Source of the DNA: Gemmatimonadota bacterium
Lineage (GTDB): Bacteria > Gemmatimonadota > Gemmatimonadetes > Palauibacterales > KS3-K002
Assembly: GCA_020344215.1 (NCBI GenBank)
Contig: CP070815.1
Span: 4,520,165-4,584,164 of the forward strand
Length of the DNA: 64,000 bases
Reading direction: 5' to 3'
The translations under genes were made by a program, and so were the position numbers. Shown piece after piece: positions 35,072 through 43,673 of this stretch. The notes below the pieces were generated by a model. It had not been told where the DNA came from. It searched no databases and saw only the letters and a list, made by a program, of their open reading frames with translations. Position 1 is the stretch's first letter, and each line of letters opens with the position of its first letter.

Positions 35072-36008
35072 CGGTCGAGGACTCGTTGAAGCGGAGGATC
35101 TGCACTACCGGTACCCGTCGGGGCGGGAGCCGGCGCTGGACGGCCTGAGCCTCCGGATCGACCGGGGACGTGTGATCGGGCTCGTGGGGCCCAACGGTTC
35201 GGGCAAGACGACCCTCTACCGAACCCTTGTCGGGTTCGTGCGCCAGCAAGGAGGCCGAGTAGTGGTGGATGGCCTCGACCCGGCAGCCTACAGACGGAGC
35301 CGCGGCATCGGTTACCTGCCGGAGCAAGTGAGACTCCCGGGGAACGTTCGTGTTGACGAGTTCATCGTCCTGATGGGCCGACTCGCCGGACTACACGGGG
35401 GTCAGATGTCCGACGCGATCGAGCGGCTCATGCAGGTGCTCGACATCGGACGGGCGGCCGATGCCCTGGTGAAGACCCTGTCCCACGGGTACCGGCAGCG
35501 TGTAGGCCTGCTGGCTGCCCTGTTGGGCGATCCGGAGCTCCTGTTGCTCGATGAGCCGGCGAACGGTCTGGACCCGGTGTCGGTGGGCATACTGCGGAGC
35601 GTTTTGCGGAGTCTCAAACGCGACGGCCGGACCGTCGTCGTCTCGTCGCACAACCTGCTGGAGCTCGAGCGTGTCTGCGATGAGATCCTGGTCCTCAGGT
35701 GTGGGCGTCTACTGGGGCAGATCTCGTGCGAAGAACTGACGCGCCGACCGGATATCTGGGTCGTACAGCTGATCGCGGAAGGCCGCGACGTACCGCCCAC
35801 ATTCGAAATGGCTTGCCGGGAACTGGGCGGCGTTCGCCTGGCGGCGGATGAGGTCGCGTTCGACGACGAGCGGTGCGCTCGAATCTGCAAGAGGTGGACC
35901 GAGAACGCTGGTGGCACCGTGGAAGCTGTCGAGCAGCGGCGGTTTGACCTCGAGTACCTGTTCCACTCGTTGGTGCAGAACGAGAGTCCAGAGCGGCAAC
36001 GGCGATGA
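35058..36008 (+). CDS. ABC transporter ATP-binding protein (ABC-2 type)
   Basis: 316 residues. Walker A is GPNGSGKTT, the signature is LSHGYRQR, Walker B is LLLLDEPANGLDP, and the switch His is in SSHNLLELE. The C-terminal extension (about 90 residues) is of the type seen in drug- and bacteriocin-resistance ATPases (BcrA/DrrA, CcmA). The ATG at 35058 lies within the end of the propeller gene (14-bp overlap), and its own stop overlaps the permease start. It would power the permease that follows. Confidence 0.92.
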   Translation: MSRVDGRGLVEAEDLHYRYPSGREPALDGLSLRIDRGRVIGLVGPNGSGKTTLYRTLVGFVRQQGGRVVVDGLDPAAYRRSRGIGYLPEQVRLPGNVRVDEFIVLMGRLAGLHGGQMSDAIERLMQVLDIGRAADALVKTLSHGYRQRVGLLAALLGDPELLLLDEPANGLDPVSVGILRSVLRSLKRDGRTVVVSSHNLLELERVCDEILVLRCGRLLGQISCEELTRRPDIWVVQLIAEGRDVPPTFEMACRELGGVRLAADEVAFDDERCARICKRWTENAGGTVEAVEQRRFDLEYLFHSLVQNESPERQRR

Positions 36009-36766
36009 AGCACCTGCTGCACTCGTTCCGGATTGTTCCGCCGCTGTTCCGATTCCTGGCCGCGGATATCGTCCGCAATCGGCGCGGCTTTCTGCTCGCG
36101 GTGCTGGCGGGCTACGCCGTCGTCGAAGTGCTGATCGCGGCGAGTGACGCGGCCAGCTCGCCGGAGGGGTTCGGTGGCAGGTTCATCCTCGCGCTGTTGA
36201 TCGCTTCAGCACCGTTCTGCCGCTCCGGGCTGGACGAGGACGTACGCCTTGGCTTCGCCGCGTTCTGGCTACAGAAGCCGGTGAGGGTGATCGATCTTTA
36301 CCTTGCCCGGACCGTCGCTGCCGTGGCCTGGTCCGTCCTCGTGGTGCTCGCCGTCGGTCTGGCGTCGATCCCCGCAGCGCTGGGTGCGGTGTCGGTCGCC
36401 GATGTGGCACGTGCGGTGGTCGCGTTGGGTTGGATACCGACGCTCCTGACGGTCCTCAGCTTCCTGGGGGCGGCGCTCGGCGTGCGCAACGGCGGGTTGT
36501 TTGCCTATGGTATGCTCTTCGCTGGCTTCGCGTTGCCGGGCCTCAAAGACGCGCTTGGGCTCGGGCCAGGCCTTGGCCTCCTCGAGACCTTGCTGCCTCC
36601 CACCTTCTCGGCCCCGGCCGCCAACACGGCGCTCAGAGGCGGCGACCTTCTGAGAGCGCTCGCCGAGCTCCGGCCGCTCCTCGTGTACACGGCGGTTTGC
36701 GCCGCCCTGGCTCTCTCCCTCTGCACCCGGGTGCCGAAGCGTCTCGGCGGCGATTGCGCGTCGTAG
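36005..36766 (+). CDS. ABC transporter permease (ABC-2 type)
   Basis: 253 residues with about six hydrophobic helices (FLLAVLAGYAVVEVLIAAS, AVAWSVLVVLAVGLASIPAAL, LTVLSFLGAALGV and others). Sequence similarity to known families is low, but the size, the topology and the 4-bp overlap with the ATPase indicate the membrane half of the transporter. It is the last gene of the operon starting at 32,748; a Fur-type box follows immediately. Confidence 0.75.
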   Translation: MKHLLHSFRIVPPLFRFLAADIVRNRRGFLLAVLAGYAVVEVLIAASDAASSPEGFGGRFILALLIASAPFCRSGLDEDVRLGFAAFWLQKPVRVIDLYLARTVAAVAWSVLVVLAVGLASIPAALGAVSVADVARAVVALGWIPTLLTVLSFLGAALGVRNGGLFAYGMLFAGFALPGLKDALGLGPGLGLLETLLPPTFSAPAANTALRGGDLLRALAELRPLLVYTAVCAALALSLCTRVPKRLGGDCAS

Positions 36767-36782
36767 TAGCGGGGGCTATTAT
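36754..36782 (+). promoter_or_regulatory. Candidate fur promoter, TTGCGC-N17-TATTAT
   Basis: TTGCGC at 36754-36759 and TATTAT at 36777-36782 are 17 bp apart. The -10 overlaps the inverted repeat described in the next entry. The -35 lies in the end of the permease gene. Confidence 0.5.
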
Positions 36783-36795
36783 CACCGTTGATAAT
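36778..36795 (+). promoter_or_regulatory. Candidate Fur-family operator
   Basis: ATTATCA-CCGT-TGATAAT is a perfect 7-bp inverted repeat with a 4-bp centre. TGATAAT/ATTATCA half-sites are the core of Fur-type boxes. It covers the -10 of the promoter and lies 77 bp before the Fur-family start codon, which fits autoregulation. Confidence 0.65.
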
Positions 36796-36871
36796 GCACG
36801 GCAGCTAAGCGGCTGACCGCCCGTCGGCCACTTCGGGAGCGAGGGCGCCTAGCGCGAGACACCTGTTTGCC

Positions 36872-37429
36872 ATGGCCGTCAATAACATTTCCGCTTCCTC
36901 CTCAGCGAGCGTTACTCCGGGGCCGCCCATCGGCTGCGCGATGCTGATGATGGACCTGTTCCGCAGCTATCTGCACCAGCAGCGCCTTCCGGTAACGCAC
37001 CAGCGCGAAGCGATCGCGATGGCCCTGTTCGAGAGCGAGCAGCACCTGTCGGTGGATGATCTGGCCGATCTGCTTCGGGACCGGAACGAGCAAGTGGGAA
37101 AGGCGACGATCTACCGGACGCTCAACCTGTTGGTGCAGGCGGGGCTGGCAGGTGAGCTCGACTTTGGGGAGGGCTTCAAGCGCTACGAGCACCAGGCCGG
37201 CAAGGCTCGGCACGACTATCTGATCTGCACGAGTTGTGGCACGGTCGCCCGCTTCCAACGTGACGCTATGGACCGATTGCAGACGGAGATCGCCGCGGAG
37301 CTGGGGTTCGCCGTGCAGAGCAGGCGACTGCAGATCTACGGGCTGTGCGGAGACTGCCAGGCGGCCGAGGGTGCCGGTAGGGCGGCAAGCTCGCCGACCT
37401 CGGCGGGTGCGGGTCCCGAAACGGGGTAA
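36872..37429 (+). CDS. Fur-family transcriptional regulator
   Basis: 185 residues. The winged-helix part has VTHQREAIAMALFESEQHLSVDDL and KATIYRTLNLLVQAGL; the dimerisation part has GKARHDYLICTSCGTV with a CxxC, and a second CxxC near IYGLCGDCQA. These four Cys form the structural zinc site of Fur proteins. Whether it senses Fe, Zn, Mn or peroxide cannot be told from this sequence. The N-terminus is longer than usual; a later ATG at 36941 is possible. The operator upstream suggests autoregulation. Confidence 0.9.
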   Translation: MAVNNISASSSASVTPGPPIGCAMLMMDLFRSYLHQQRLPVTHQREAIAMALFESEQHLSVDDLADLLRDRNEQVGKATIYRTLNLLVQAGLAGELDFGEGFKRYEHQAGKARHDYLICTSCGTVARFQRDAMDRLQTEIAAELGFAVQSRRLQIYGLCGDCQAAEGAGRAASSPTSAGAGPETG

Positions 37430-37476
37430 GCTGTCCATCCGCGACAGGCGCCTGGCCCCGTGGTTGTGCGTGTGTT

Positions 37477-37513
37477 GCCGTCCGAATGTAAGGATGCGGG
37501 CGGCTCTTTTTTT
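37477..37513 (+). terminator. Rho-independent terminator between fur and pyrE
   Basis: GCCGTCCG pairs with CGGGCGGC (one G-U pair) around a 12-nt loop, followed by a run of seven T. It sits 40 bp before the pyrE ATG, so it either ends fur transcription or acts as a pyrE attenuator. Confidence 0.75.
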
Positions 37514-37552
37514 GCAACCGATTCTTCGCGTCAGCGACCGACAGAGGGAGAT

Positions 37553-38116
37553 ATGAAAGAGCACGAGCGACTGATCGATCTGCTGGTGGAGCGTTCCTTC
37601 CGGATCGGCGACTTCACACTTCGCAGCGGCCGTAAGAGCCGGTACTATGTGGACGCGCGGACGACGACGCTTTCGGCGGAAGGGCAGGCGCTCATCGGGG
37701 CGCTCGGACTACGCGCCTTGGACGAGGCCGAGCTCGAGCCGGATGCGGTGGGCGGTCTGACGATGGGAGCCGATCCTATCGCCTACGCCATCGCCCACCG
37801 GAGCTTCTTGGACGGGCGACCGATCGAGGCGTTCACCGTGCGAAAGGAAGCGAAGGGTCACGGAGCGGGCAAGCAGATCGAGGGCAACCTCGAGGCGGGT
37901 CAGAGCGTGGTGGTGATTGAGGACACGATCACGACGGGCGGATCGGCGCTCAAGGCGTGCGAGGCGGTGAAGGCGGCCGCTGCCACGATCTTGGCGGTTC
38001 TAGCTCTGGTGGATCGTGAAGAAGGCGGCCGGGAGGCGATCGAGGAGGCCGGCTATCGGGTCGTGAGCCTGATCAAGGTGTCGGAGCTGCGGGAGCGGGC
38101 GGGCGACACGGGCTGA
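37553..38116 (+). CDS. pyrE: Orotate phosphoribosyltransferase
   Basis: 187 residues. The PRPP-binding loop is VVVIEDTITTGGSAL, and the family segments RKSRYYVDAR, GLTMGADPIAYA and VRKEAKGHGAGKQIEG (catalytic loop) are present. It converts orotate and PRPP to orotidine monophosphate in pyrimidine biosynthesis. AGAGGGAG precedes the ATG. A terminator-like hairpin in the leader may attenuate transcription. Related pyr genes are not adjacent. Confidence 0.95.
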   Translation: MKEHERLIDLLVERSFRIGDFTLRSGRKSRYYVDARTTTLSAEGQALIGALGLRALDEAELEPDAVGGLTMGADPIAYAIAHRSFLDGRPIEAFTVRKEAKGHGAGKQIEGNLEAGQSVVVIEDTITTGGSALKACEAVKAAAATILAVLALVDREEGGREAIEEAGYRVVSLIKVSELRERAGDTG

Positions 38117-38218
38117 CGTACCGCAGGGCGCTGGCTTTCGTTCGGCGGGGCTCCTATTATTGCGGCCCTGTCACTCGGACGGCCCAACACCAGCCCTCAC
38201 CAATCGCGGATCGAGTGT

Positions 38219-39133
38219 ATGCTGCGCAGCGTACTGCTCTACCTGAGCGAACAGAAGCGGCTTCAGGACTTCGTTCTGGGCTGGGGCTTCGCGCGTAGGC
38301 GATCGCGGCGCTTCGTGGCCGGCGAGACGTTGGACGAGGCGATCGGCGTGGTGCGCGATCTGAACGTGCGGGGCATGGATGTAACGCTCGATCACCTGGG
38401 TGAGAGCGTGGAGAGTGAAGATCAGGCAGACAAAGCGACCGACGACTATATCAAGATCCTCGAGCGGTTGGCCGAGGAGACGGGCGTGAAGGCTACGATC
38501 TCGATCAAGCCGACGCAGATCGGGTTGGCAATCGATCGTGATCTGTGCCTGAAGAACATGCGCCGACTGGCGGAGTCTGCGCATGAGCGCGGCAACTTCG
38601 TCCGCATGGACATGGAAGCGTCCTGCTACGTCGACACGACCCTCAGCGTTTTCTACGAACTGTTCGACGAGTTCAAGAATATCGGCGCGGTCATCCAGTC
38701 GTATCTGAAACGCAGCGAGGAAGATACCCGCGAGCTGGCCAGGCGCGGCGCTCCCGTGCGCCTGTGCAAGGGCGCATACAAGGAGCCGCCCGCGCTGGCC
38801 TTCCAGAAGAAGAAAGAGATCAACGATAGCTACGTGCGCCTGCTGGAGATCCTGATGGACTCCGAGGCGCCGGCCGGCATCGCGACGCACGACGACCTGA
38901 TGATCGAAGCGGGTAAGCGGCTGATGCGGGAACACCCCGAGCGGAACGCTCCGGTCGAGTTCCAGATGCTGTACGGTGTGCGCCGCGACATGCACGCGAA
39001 GCTGGTCGAGGAAGGCTACGGGATGCGGATATACGTTCCCTACGGGAACGAGTGGTACCCCTACTTCATGAGGCGGATGGCAGAGCGGCCTGCCAATCTA
39101 CTCTTCGTGCTCCGGGCGATGGGGGGCAAGTAG
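38219..39133 (+). CDS. Proline dehydrogenase
   Basis: 304 residues, the monofunctional PutA/ProDH length. RGMDVTLDHLGESV, VRMDMEASCYVDTTL, VRLCKGAYKEP and the C-terminal YGNEWYPYFMRRMAERPAN (R-R-x-x-E-R-P-A-N substrate loop) are diagnostic. It is an FAD enzyme oxidising proline to pyrroline-5-carboxylate at the inner membrane face. The next enzyme of the pathway is not adjacent. It converges on lipB with a 1-bp gap. Confidence 0.93.
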   Translation: MLRSVLLYLSEQKRLQDFVLGWGFARRRSRRFVAGETLDEAIGVVRDLNVRGMDVTLDHLGESVESEDQADKATDDYIKILERLAEETGVKATISIKPTQIGLAIDRDLCLKNMRRLAESAHERGNFVRMDMEASCYVDTTLSVFYELFDEFKNIGAVIQSYLKRSEEDTRELARRGAPVRLCKGAYKEPPALAFQKKKEINDSYVRLLEILMDSEAPAGIATHDDLMIEAGKRLMREHPERNAPVEFQMLYGVRRDMHAKLVEEGYGMRIYVPYGNEWYPYFMRRMAERPANLLFVLRAMGGK

Positions 39134-39134
39134 C

Positions 39135-39818
39135 TCAGGGAAGATCCGTCAGAACGGCCGGCTCGACCGCCAGCCCGAACACCTCACCGAAAGAACGCGC
39201 GACTTGCGCAGCGGCCTCGTCGAGCTTCCAGGCTCTACCGGCCTCGCGTTCGACCGAGGTCATCTGGACCTCCTCAATCCCACAGGGGACGATCAGGTCG
39301 AAATCTGAGAGATCCGTGCTGACGTTGAGCGCGAAGCCGTGGAAAGTCACCCAGCGGGTCACGTGCACACCGATGGAGGCGATCTTTCTGTCTCGCACCC
39401 AGACGCCGGTGTAGCCGGGCACCCGGATACCAGTGATGCCGAACGCGGCGATGGCCCGGATTAACACTTCTTCGAGCTGGCGCAGATACCAGTGCAGGTC
39501 CCGCTTGTGGTGGGTTAGGTCGACGATCGGGTAGCCAACGAGCTGGCCCGGCCCGTGATACGTGACGTCGCCGCCCCGCTCGACCTCGTGGACTTCGACG
39601 CCGGCCAGCTCGAGCATATCGCGCGACCTGATGACGTTCGCTCCCTGGGCGCCGCGGCCGAGGGTGATCACCCGGGGGTGCTCGAGCAAGATGAGGATGT
39701 CATCGGCCAACTCGCCGCTAACCCGCGCGTTGGCCAGCCTCCGTTGCAGCGCCAGGGCCTCACCGTAGTCGGTAAGGCCCTGGCGCCTGAGCAGTCTGCA
39801 AGTCTTCTGGGATGCCAC
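39135..39818 (-). CDS. lipB: Octanoyl-[ACP]:protein N-octanoyltransferase
   Basis: 227 residues. GGDVTYHGPGQLVGYPIVDL and the active-site region FALNVSTDLSDFDLIVPCGI (Cys in PCGI) with the catalytic Lys in VRDRKIASIGVHV identify LipB. It moves octanoate from acyl carrier protein to the lipoyl domains of dehydrogenase E2 subunits. It is the last gene of a minus-strand run of lipA, pdhA, pdhB, E2 and lpdA, so cofactor attachment is made together with its target. Confidence 0.94.
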   Translation of the reverse strand: MASQKTCRLLRRQGLTDYGEALALQRRLANARVSGELADDILILLEHPRVITLGRGAQGANVIRSRDMLELAGVEVHEVERGGDVTYHGPGQLVGYPIVDLTHHKRDLHWYLRQLEEVLIRAIAAFGITGIRVPGYTGVWVRDRKIASIGVHVTRWVTFHGFALNVSTDLSDFDLIVPCGIEEVQMTSVEREAGRAWKLDEAAAQVARSFGEVFGLAVEPAVLTDLP

Positions 39819-39871
39819 TCGATCCTGCGTGTCGCCGTCGATGATCGCGGCCGCGTCTTTCCTTCGGGGCG

Positions 39872-41302
39872 CTAGATGTGAATGGCGCGCCCCAGCGCGG
39901 CGAGCGCCGCCTCCATCAGCGTCTCGGAGAGTGTGGGATGCGCGTGAACGGTGGCGGCGATCTCATCCACGGTGCTCTCGAGGGCGCGACCCAGCCCGGC
40001 CTCCGCCACCAGCTCGGTGACGTGGTGCCCGACCATGTGGACTCCCAACACCTCGCGGTACTTTGCATCGGCGACGATCTTCACCATCCCGTCCGGCGAA
40101 CCGGCGGCCAGGGCACGACCGTTAGCGCTGAACGGGAACTTGCCGACCGTGACATCGAAACCGTTCTCTTTGGCCTGCTTCTCGGTGCGGCCGATGCTGG
40201 CCACTTCCGGATGGCAGTAGGTGCATGACGGTACGTCGTACGGCGTGATGGGGTGCGTCGGCTGACCCGCGATGTGTTCTGCCGCGATTCTACCTTCGTG
40301 CGAAGCCTTGTGGGCGAGCATCGGCGCGCCGGCGACGTCCCCGATCGCGTAGATGCCTTCGGTGGTGGTGAGACAGAATCCGTCGGTCTGGATCCAGCCC
40401 TGGTCATCGAGCTTCACGCCGGCGGTCTCGAGTCCCAAGTCCTCGACGTTCGGTACTCTGCCGACGGCCATGAGCAGCGCGTCGCATTCGATGACCTCTT
40501 CGCCGCTGCTGCCCTCCACGGTCACCTGGAGTTTCTTGTCCAGTTTCGCCAGCGACTTCACGCCCGTCTTCTTCTTGACCTTGATGCCGCGCTTCTTGAA
40601 GGAGCGCTCGACGACACCCGCGATCTCAGTGTCCTCGAGTGGGAGTAGCTGCGGCAGTATCTCGACGACGGTGACGTTGGCGCCGAACGCGTTGAAGATG
40701 TCGGCGAACTCCATGCCGATGGAGCCGGCGCCCACGACGACGATATGGCCGGGCAACCTTTTGAGTTCCAGTGCCTCCCGGCTGGAGATGACTCGCTCGC
40801 CGTCGAACTCGAATCCGGGGAAAGTCTTCGGCCGTGAGCCCGTGGCGATGATGATGTTGGACGTGGAAACCGTGGTGCGCTCGCCCGATTTGAGCTCAAC
40901 CGTGACCTTCTTGTCGCCGGCGAGCTTCGCCCGACCGAAGATCGGCATAACGCCGTTCCTATCGAACAGGAACTTGATGCCCTTGGTCAGGCGGTCGCTG
41001 ACCTGGCGACTGCGGCCCGTGGCGGCGGCCATATCCAGCTCGTACGCTTTGACCTTGACGCCGAAATCGGCGGCGTCGTCCTTGATGCGACGTGCCAGGG
41101 CGGCGCTTTCCAGCATCGCCTTCGTGGGTATGCAGCCCCAGTTCAGGCAGACGCCGCCCAGACCGCCCTCCCGCGACTCGGACTCGACACAGGCTACGTC
41201 CATGCCGAGCTGGGCGGCGCGGATCGCCGCGACGTAGCCGCCCGGCCCGGCGCCGATGACCAGCAGGTCGTACGAGCCCTTAATGCCTTCCCTCATAGCC
41301 AC
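39872..41302 (-). CDS. lpdA: Dihydrolipoyl dehydrogenase (E3)
   Basis: 476 residues, the normal E3 length. The FAD site is VIGAGPGGYVAAIRAAQLG, the redox disulfide is CLNWGC, the NAD site is VVGAGSIGMEFADIF, and the C-terminal active-site His is in HAHPTLSETLMEAALAALG (HPTxSE). It reoxidises the lipoyl groups of E2 with NAD+. It sits between E2 and lipB in the pyruvate dehydrogenase operon. MREGIKG six bases into the frame gives an alternative ATG. Confidence 0.95.
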   Translation of the reverse strand: MAMREGIKGSYDLLVIGAGPGGYVAAIRAAQLGMDVACVESESREGGLGGVCLNWGCIPTKAMLESAALARRIKDDAADFGVKVKAYELDMAAATGRSRQVSDRLTKGIKFLFDRNGVMPIFGRAKLAGDKKVTVELKSGERTTVSTSNIIIATGSRPKTFPGFEFDGERVISSREALELKRLPGHIVVVGAGSIGMEFADIFNAFGANVTVVEILPQLLPLEDTEIAGVVERSFKKRGIKVKKKTGVKSLAKLDKKLQVTVEGSSGEEVIECDALLMAVGRVPNVEDLGLETAGVKLDDQGWIQTDGFCLTTTEGIYAIGDVAGAPMLAHKASHEGRIAAEHIAGQPTHPITPYDVPSCTYCHPEVASIGRTEKQAKENGFDVTVGKFPFSANGRALAAGSPDGMVKIVADAKYREVLGVHMVGHHVTELVAEAGLGRALESTVDEIAATVHAHPTLSETLMEAALAALGRAIHI

Positions 41303-41438
41303 GGCTCAATCCTCGGGTTGGTGTTCGGATTCTCAGGGCGCTGCCGCGAAAACTAGGTGCTGTGCCGGCGGGCGCAACGCGAAGGCGCTCTCGATGCCCT
41401 GTATCCGACATCCGGGAGTGGATGGGTCTTGAGGCCGC

Positions 41439-42683
41439 TCACAGCAGTTGCCTCAGGGGATTCTCCAGCATTGCCGCGAACGTTGCCAGGAACTCAGCCC
41501 CCATGGCCCCATCGACGGCCCGGTGATCGCACGACAGGGTGACCCGCATGCGCGGCCTGATCTCGACGGCGCCGTCGACGACGACCGGCCTCTCCTGAGT
41601 GGCCCCTACCGCGAGGATCGTGGCGGCCGGCGGGTTGATGACGGCAGTGAACTCGTCGACCCCGTACATGCCGAGGTTGGAGATCGTGAACGTCGCACCC
41701 TGGTACTCCTCCGGCGCCAGCTTCCTGTCCCGGGCCCGGGCGATCATCTCGCGACTCGCTTCCGAGATTTCGCGCAGGCGCATGTGAGCGACGTCGCGCA
41801 GGACCGGCGTAATGAGGCCGTCGGGGACGGCGACGGCGATCCCGATGTCGACCCGCGTGAACCTGCGGATGTGGTCGCCGGCGAACGCGGCGTTCACATC
41901 CGGGTGCTCGGTGAGTGCCTGGGCGGCGGTCTTCACGAGGATGTCGTTAACGCCGATCCTCACCCCGCTCTCCAGGAGGGCGTCGTTGAGCTCGGCGCGG
42001 AGCTTGAGGACCTCCCCCATGTCGATCTCACGTGTCAGGAAGAAATGGGGAATAGGCCCAAGACTTTGGACGAGGTTGCGGGCGATGGCCTTGCGGAGCT
42101 GGGAGAGCTCGACCCGCTGGTAGGGGATGTCGTATTCGATCTCGGGAGCAGGGGTCGCCGGGGCCGCAGTCGGCGCCGCCAGGCCGGCGCCCATCGCCGC
42201 CTCGATATCGCGCTTGATGATGCGGCCGCCCGGCCCGCTGCCCCGCACCTGGTCCAGTCGGATCCCGCTCTGCGAAGCCATGCGCCGGGCTAGAGGGGAC
42301 GCCTTGATCCGGCCGCCGTCGCCGGCGCGTGCCGGCGACGCCGGTTGGTCAGGCAGTGCGGCGCGTGCCCCGGATTCGGTAGCCGGCGCTGTGGTCGCCG
42401 CCGCGGCAGGCGCCGCCTCTTGCAGGATAGAAGAGATGTCCTCGTCCTCCGCCGCTATCACGCCGAGCAGGGTGCCGGTGGGGACGGTGGCGTTCTCTTC
42501 CACCAGGACCTTGCGCAGCACGCCCGAGCCCATCGCCTCGACCTCCATGGTGGCCTTGTCGGTCTCTATCTCGACGACGACGTCACCCGAGTCGACAGAC
42601 TCGCCCTCCTGCTTGACCCACTTGAGGACTCGACCCTCCTCCATGGTGGGCGAGAGCTTCGACATCACAATACGACTGGCCAT
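41439..42683 (-). CDS. pdhC: Dihydrolipoamide acetyltransferase (pyruvate dehydrogenase E2)
   Basis: 414 residues. One N-terminal lipoyl domain carries Lys in EIETDKATMEVEAMG. An Ala/Pro-rich linker leads to the E1/E3-binding domain (KASPLARRMASQSGIRLDQV), then the catalytic domain with the CoA-acyltransferase motif DHRAVDGAMGAEFL. It transfers acetyl groups to CoA. The 3-bp gap to pdhB and the overlap of pdhB with pdhA indicate one transcript. Confidence 0.94.
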   Translation of the reverse strand: MASRIVMSKLSPTMEEGRVLKWVKQEGESVDSGDVVVEIETDKATMEVEAMGSGVLRKVLVEENATVPTGTLLGVIAAEDEDISSILQEAAPAAAATTAPATESGARAALPDQPASPARAGDGGRIKASPLARRMASQSGIRLDQVRGSGPGGRIIKRDIEAAMGAGLAAPTAAPATPAPEIEYDIPYQRVELSQLRKAIARNLVQSLGPIPHFFLTREIDMGEVLKLRAELNDALLESGVRIGVNDILVKTAAQALTEHPDVNAAFAGDHIRRFTRVDIGIAVAVPDGLITPVLRDVAHMRLREISEASREMIARARDRKLAPEEYQGATFTISNLGMYGVDEFTAVINPPAATILAVGATQERPVVVDGAVEIRPRMRVTLSCDHRAVDGAMGAEFLATFAAMLENPLRQLL

Positions 42684-42686
42684 CTA

Positions 42687-43673
42687 TTACTCCCGGTAAC
42701 ACACCCGGCGGGCCGCCTTGACGATGTACTCCGCCTGGGGGAAGTGAAGCTGCTCAAGGTTGCCGGCGTACGGGTGCGGCGCGTCGGCGCCGGTGACGCG
42801 GGCGACCGGCGCGTCGAGGTAATCGAACGCCTCGCGCTGGATGTCGTCGACGATCTGTGCACCGATTCCGCAGAAGGGCCAACCTTCCTCGACGATGACA
42901 CAGCGATTCGTTCTGCGCACCGAGTCGAGGATGGTGTCGATATCCATCGGCCGCAGCGTGCGCGGGTCGATTAGCTCGGCGGATATCCCGTCTTCCCGCT
43001 CGAGAATCTCGGTCGCCCGCAGCGCCGAGTGAACCGGCCGCGAGTGGACGACGATGGTCACGTCGTCGCCGGGGCGCTTGACGTCCGACACGCCGAGTGG
43101 GAGGGTAAAGTCCTCGTCCTCGGGGACCTCAGCCTTCATCCCGTAGAGCAGCTCGCCTTCCAGGAAGACGACAGGATTCTCGTCGCGGATCGCCGACTTC
43201 AGCAGTCCTTTGGCGTCGCGGGCCGTCGCCGGCGCCACCACCTTCAGGCCCGGGACGTGGGCGTACCACGCTTCGAGGGCCTGCGAGTGGGTCGCCGCCA
43301 GCTGGTTGGCGGCGCCGCTGGGCCCACGGAAGGTGATCGGCATCTTGAACTGGCCACCCGACATGTAGCGCAGCTTGGCGGCTGCGTTCACGATGCCGTC
43401 GATGGCGAGCAGCGCGAAGCTCCAGGTCATATACTCGACGATGGGGCGCAGGCCGACCATCGCGGCGCCCACACCGAGTCCGGTGAACCCGAGCTCGGCG
43501 ATCGGCATGTCGCGTACTCGCCATTCGCCGAACTCTTCGAGCAGGCCGCGGCTGACCTTGTAGGCGCCCTGATACGCACCGACCTCTTCGCCGATCAGGA
43601 AGATGTCGGGATCGCGGCGCATCTCCTCGCGGAGCGCCTGGTTCAAGGCGTCCCTGTAGGTGATCAGCGCCAT
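42687..43673 (-). CDS. pdhB: Pyruvate dehydrogenase E1, beta subunit
   Basis: 328 residues. DPDIFLIGEEVGAYQGAYKV with GLLEEFG, GLGVGAAMVGLRPIVEYMT and VIVEEGWPFCGIGAQIVDDI identify the beta chain of the alpha2beta2-type E1 enzyme. It binds thiamin diphosphate together with the alpha subunit and decarboxylates pyruvate. It overlaps the end of pdhA by 10 bp. Confidence 0.94.
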   Translation of the reverse strand: MALITYRDALNQALREEMRRDPDIFLIGEEVGAYQGAYKVSRGLLEEFGEWRVRDMPIAELGFTGLGVGAAMVGLRPIVEYMTWSFALLAIDGIVNAAAKLRYMSGGQFKMPITFRGPSGAANQLAATHSQALEAWYAHVPGLKVVAPATARDAKGLLKSAIRDENPVVFLEGELLYGMKAEVPEDEDFTLPLGVSDVKRPGDDVTIVVHSRPVHSALRATEILEREDGISAELIDPRTLRPMDIDTILDSVRRTNRCVIVEEGWPFCGIGAQIVDDIQREAFDYLDAPVARVTGADAPHPYAGNLEQLHFPQAEYIVKAARRVCYRE

